From positions 6,661,501 to 6,725,500 of the forward strand of contig NZ_LT629775.1 in NCBI RefSeq assembly GCF_900105395.1: 64,000 nucleotides of DNA, in the 5' to 3' direction. This document shows, one piece after another, positions 62,689-64,000 of this stretch. The notes below the pieces were generated by a model, which saw nothing but the letters and a program-made list of their open reading frames with translations, had not been told where the DNA came from and did no database searches. The translations under genes and the position numbers were made by a program. The first letter of the stretch is position 1; the number at the start of each line of letters is the position of its first letter. This stretch comes from Streptomyces sp. TLI_053. Its GTDB lineage: Bacteria > Actinomycetota > Actinomycetes > Streptomycetales > Streptomycetaceae.

Positions 62689-63497
62689 CGCTGCTCTCGG
62701 CACCGCCGCGGACCACCCCGGCCACGGCCGGCGGACCCGCCCCGCTCGCCCCCGCCGCCCGGCTGCTGCCCGCCCTCGCGGCCGTCTACCGGGCGCAGCT
62801 CGCCCGGGCCAGGGTGGCGCGGATCCCGTTGCTGTTCGTGGCCACCTTCCAGTCGCTCGGCATCCTGGTGATGATGCGCGGTGTCGTCGACTCCGGGCAG
62901 ACCTCGGCCGCCCGGTACGTGGTGGCCGGCTCCAGCGTGCTGGTGGTCGCCTTCGTGGCGCTCAACCTGCTCGCCCAGTACTTCGGGCGGCTGCGGGCCA
63001 GCGGCGGCCTGGACCACTACGCGACGCTGCCGGTGCCGGCCGCCTCGGTGGTGCTCGGCGCGGCCGCCGCGTTCGCCTCGTTCACCCTGCCGGGGGCGCT
63101 GGTCACGGCGGCCGCGGGCGCGGTCATGTTCGGGCTGCCGCTGGGGCAGCTGTGGGTGCTGCTCGCCGTGGTGCCGCTGGCCGGCGCGGCGCTGGCCGGG
63201 CTCGGCGCGGCCTGCGGGCTGCTCGCGCCCCGGCAGGAGATCGCCACCATGCTGGGGCAGCTCGGCATGTCGGCGGCGCTGCTGCTCGGTGTCCTGCCGG
63301 TCGACCACCTGCCGCAGCCGGTGCTGTGGCTGCGCGACCTGCTGCCCTCCACCTACGGGGTGGAGGCCTTCGCCCGGACGTTCCGGCCGGGCCCCGACTG
63401 GGCGGCGGTGGTCGCGGACCTCGGGGTGTGCGCCGGGGTGGGCGTGGTCTCGCTGGCCGTGGCCACCTGGGCGTACCGGCGGGCGACCCGGCGCTAG
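62685..63497 (+). CDS. ABC-2 transporter permease
   Basis: A 270-residue protein with six predicted helices (about 45-65, 80-100, 120-150, 155-180, 195-215, 240-262), a cytoplasmic N-terminus with AVYRAQLARARVARIPLL, and the ABC-2 layout. GTG at 62685 overlaps the ATPase gene by four bases, so they form one exporter. Cargo is unknown. Confidence 0.9.
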   Translation: MTLLSAPPRTTPATAGGPAPLAPAARLLPALAAVYRAQLARARVARIPLLFVATFQSLGILVMMRGVVDSGQTSAARYVVAGSSVLVVAFVALNLLAQYFGRLRASGGLDHYATLPVPAASVVLGAAAAFASFTLPGALVTAAAGAVMFGLPLGQLWVLLAVVPLAGAALAGLGAACGLLAPRQEIATMLGQLGMSAALLLGVLPVDHLPQPVLWLRDLLPSTYGVEAFARTFRPGPDWAAVVADLGVCAGVGVVSLAVATWAYRRATRR

Positions 63498-63615
63498 GGC
63501 TCTCCCGCGACTGTCCCCGGTCTGTGCCGGGCCTGGCCTGTGGATCACGCCCGGGCCCCGGCCGGTTGGGTGGGTGGCCGGGCCGCGGCGGTCGTGAGCG
63601 TGAAACGATGGAGGC

Positions 63616-64000
63616 GTGACCGTACCGAACACACCTCCGGATCCCGCGCGCGCCGACGGTGTCACCGATGCCGTGCCCGCCCCGTACGCCGCCGACCGTG
63701 ATCCGTACGCCGCGCCCGGGCCCGCGTCCGAGCTGTACGGGCTGCCGCCCGGGGTGGACCCGACGGCCGGGAAGGAGCGGTCGGCCGAGCCGCTCGCGCA
63801 GCGGTTGCTGCCCGAGCTGAGGATCGGCGCGGCCACCGTGCTGGCCTGTCTGGTGCTCGGGGTCGCGATGGGCGCGCTGTGGGTCTGGCTGGCGCCCAAG
63901 GTGCCGCTGGTGGTGGACGGCAACAAGATCCTCTACGCCGACCCGGAGGGCGAGCAGCGGGCCGGGGCCGACAGCGTCTTCGTGCTGCTCGGCCTGGGGG
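63616..64000 (+). CDS. DUF2567 membrane protein, N-terminal part (runs off the window)
   Basis: A frame open from GTG 63616 to the end of the window gives 128 codons: a Pro/Asp/Ala/Tyr-rich N-terminus (about 1-70), a membrane helix (about 77-97, GAATVLACLVLGVAMGALWVW) and a short extracytoplasmic stretch VPLVVDGNKILYADPEGEQRAG typical of DUF2567 proteins. GGAG lies just before the GTG, and AACGAT ends seven bases before it, so a leaderless start is also possible. Function is unknown and the C-terminus is missing. Confidence 0.75.
   Translation, partial: MTVPNTPPDPARADGVTDAVPAPYAADRDPYAAPGPASELYGLPPGVDPTAGKERSAEPLAQRLLPELRIGAATVLACLVLGVAMGALWVWLAPKVPLVVDGNKILYADPEGEQRAGADSVFVLLGLG

Noticed and set aside
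60238..62703. Minus-strand open frame opposite the NYN and ABC genes
   Set aside because: Shadow of the plus-strand genes; composition and lack of domains argue against coding.

Overview
The window is high-GC actinobacterial DNA. It carries a complete streptomycete-type division and cell wall (dcw) cluster, a polar-growth DivIVA with Q/G/M-rich linkers, a SAV_6107-type HEPN protein, DUF397/DUF5753 (WhiJ/BldB-like) genes, many GTG starts and several apparently leaderless promoters. Gene order (thiE, metF, the dcw cluster, ileS, a DksA-like gene, lspA, rluD, phoD, dnaE) follows the conserved Streptomyces chromosomal core. The source is most likely a Streptomyces or Kitasatospora chromosome; this is inferred from gene content and order, not from a database match.

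Layout. 1-9.2 kb: end of an unknown gene, thiE, a polyprenyl diphosphate synthase divergent from metF, a Q/Y-rich membrane protein, a CrtI-like oxidoreductase with a DUF4126 membrane protein, a HEPN protein behind a PafBC-like promoter, a methyltransferase and a DUF3040 protein. 9.2-14.9 kb (minus strand): MoxR ATPase, DUF58 protein and TgpA-type transglutaminase, preceded by a beta-carbonic anhydrase. 15.1-34.1 kb (plus strand): rsmH-ftsL-ftsI-murE-murF-mraY-murD-ftsW-murG-ftsQ-ftsZ-pgeF-ylmE-sepF-ylmG-divIVA, most genes overlapping or nearly so. These make the lipid-linked peptidoglycan precursor, build the septum and place the growth pole. 34.3-37.8 kb: ileS on the minus strand behind a T-box riboswitch. 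38-41.1 kb: DksA/TraR-like regulator, lspA, rluD, GNAT. 41.2-47.5 kb: a membrane hydrolase fused to an ABC ATPase plus its permease, Tat-exported PhoD, and a dienelactone-hydrolase-like gene.

47.3-50.7 kb is the accessory patch. A 169-bp direct repeat, made from the 3' end of the dienelactone hydrolase gene and its terminator, flanks an archaeal-type aspartyl-tRNA synthetase, a DUF397 gene and a 5'-truncated DUF5753 regulator. It is followed by a cluster of related palindromic hairpins that reaches into the 3' end of a small membrane-protein gene. 50.7-64 kb returns to core content: HEAT-like protein, DUF2252, dnaE, LysR regulator divergent from a DapA-like gene next to asd, NYN-domain protein, an ABC transporter pair and the start of a DUF2567 gene.

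No tRNA, rRNA, CRISPR array, transposase or integrase was seen. The strongest leads are the repeat-flanked aspS island with its hairpin family, the T-box/ileS unit encoding a GXHH-type IleRS, the hydrolase-ABC fusion, and the candidate DNA-damage promoter in front of the HEPN gene.
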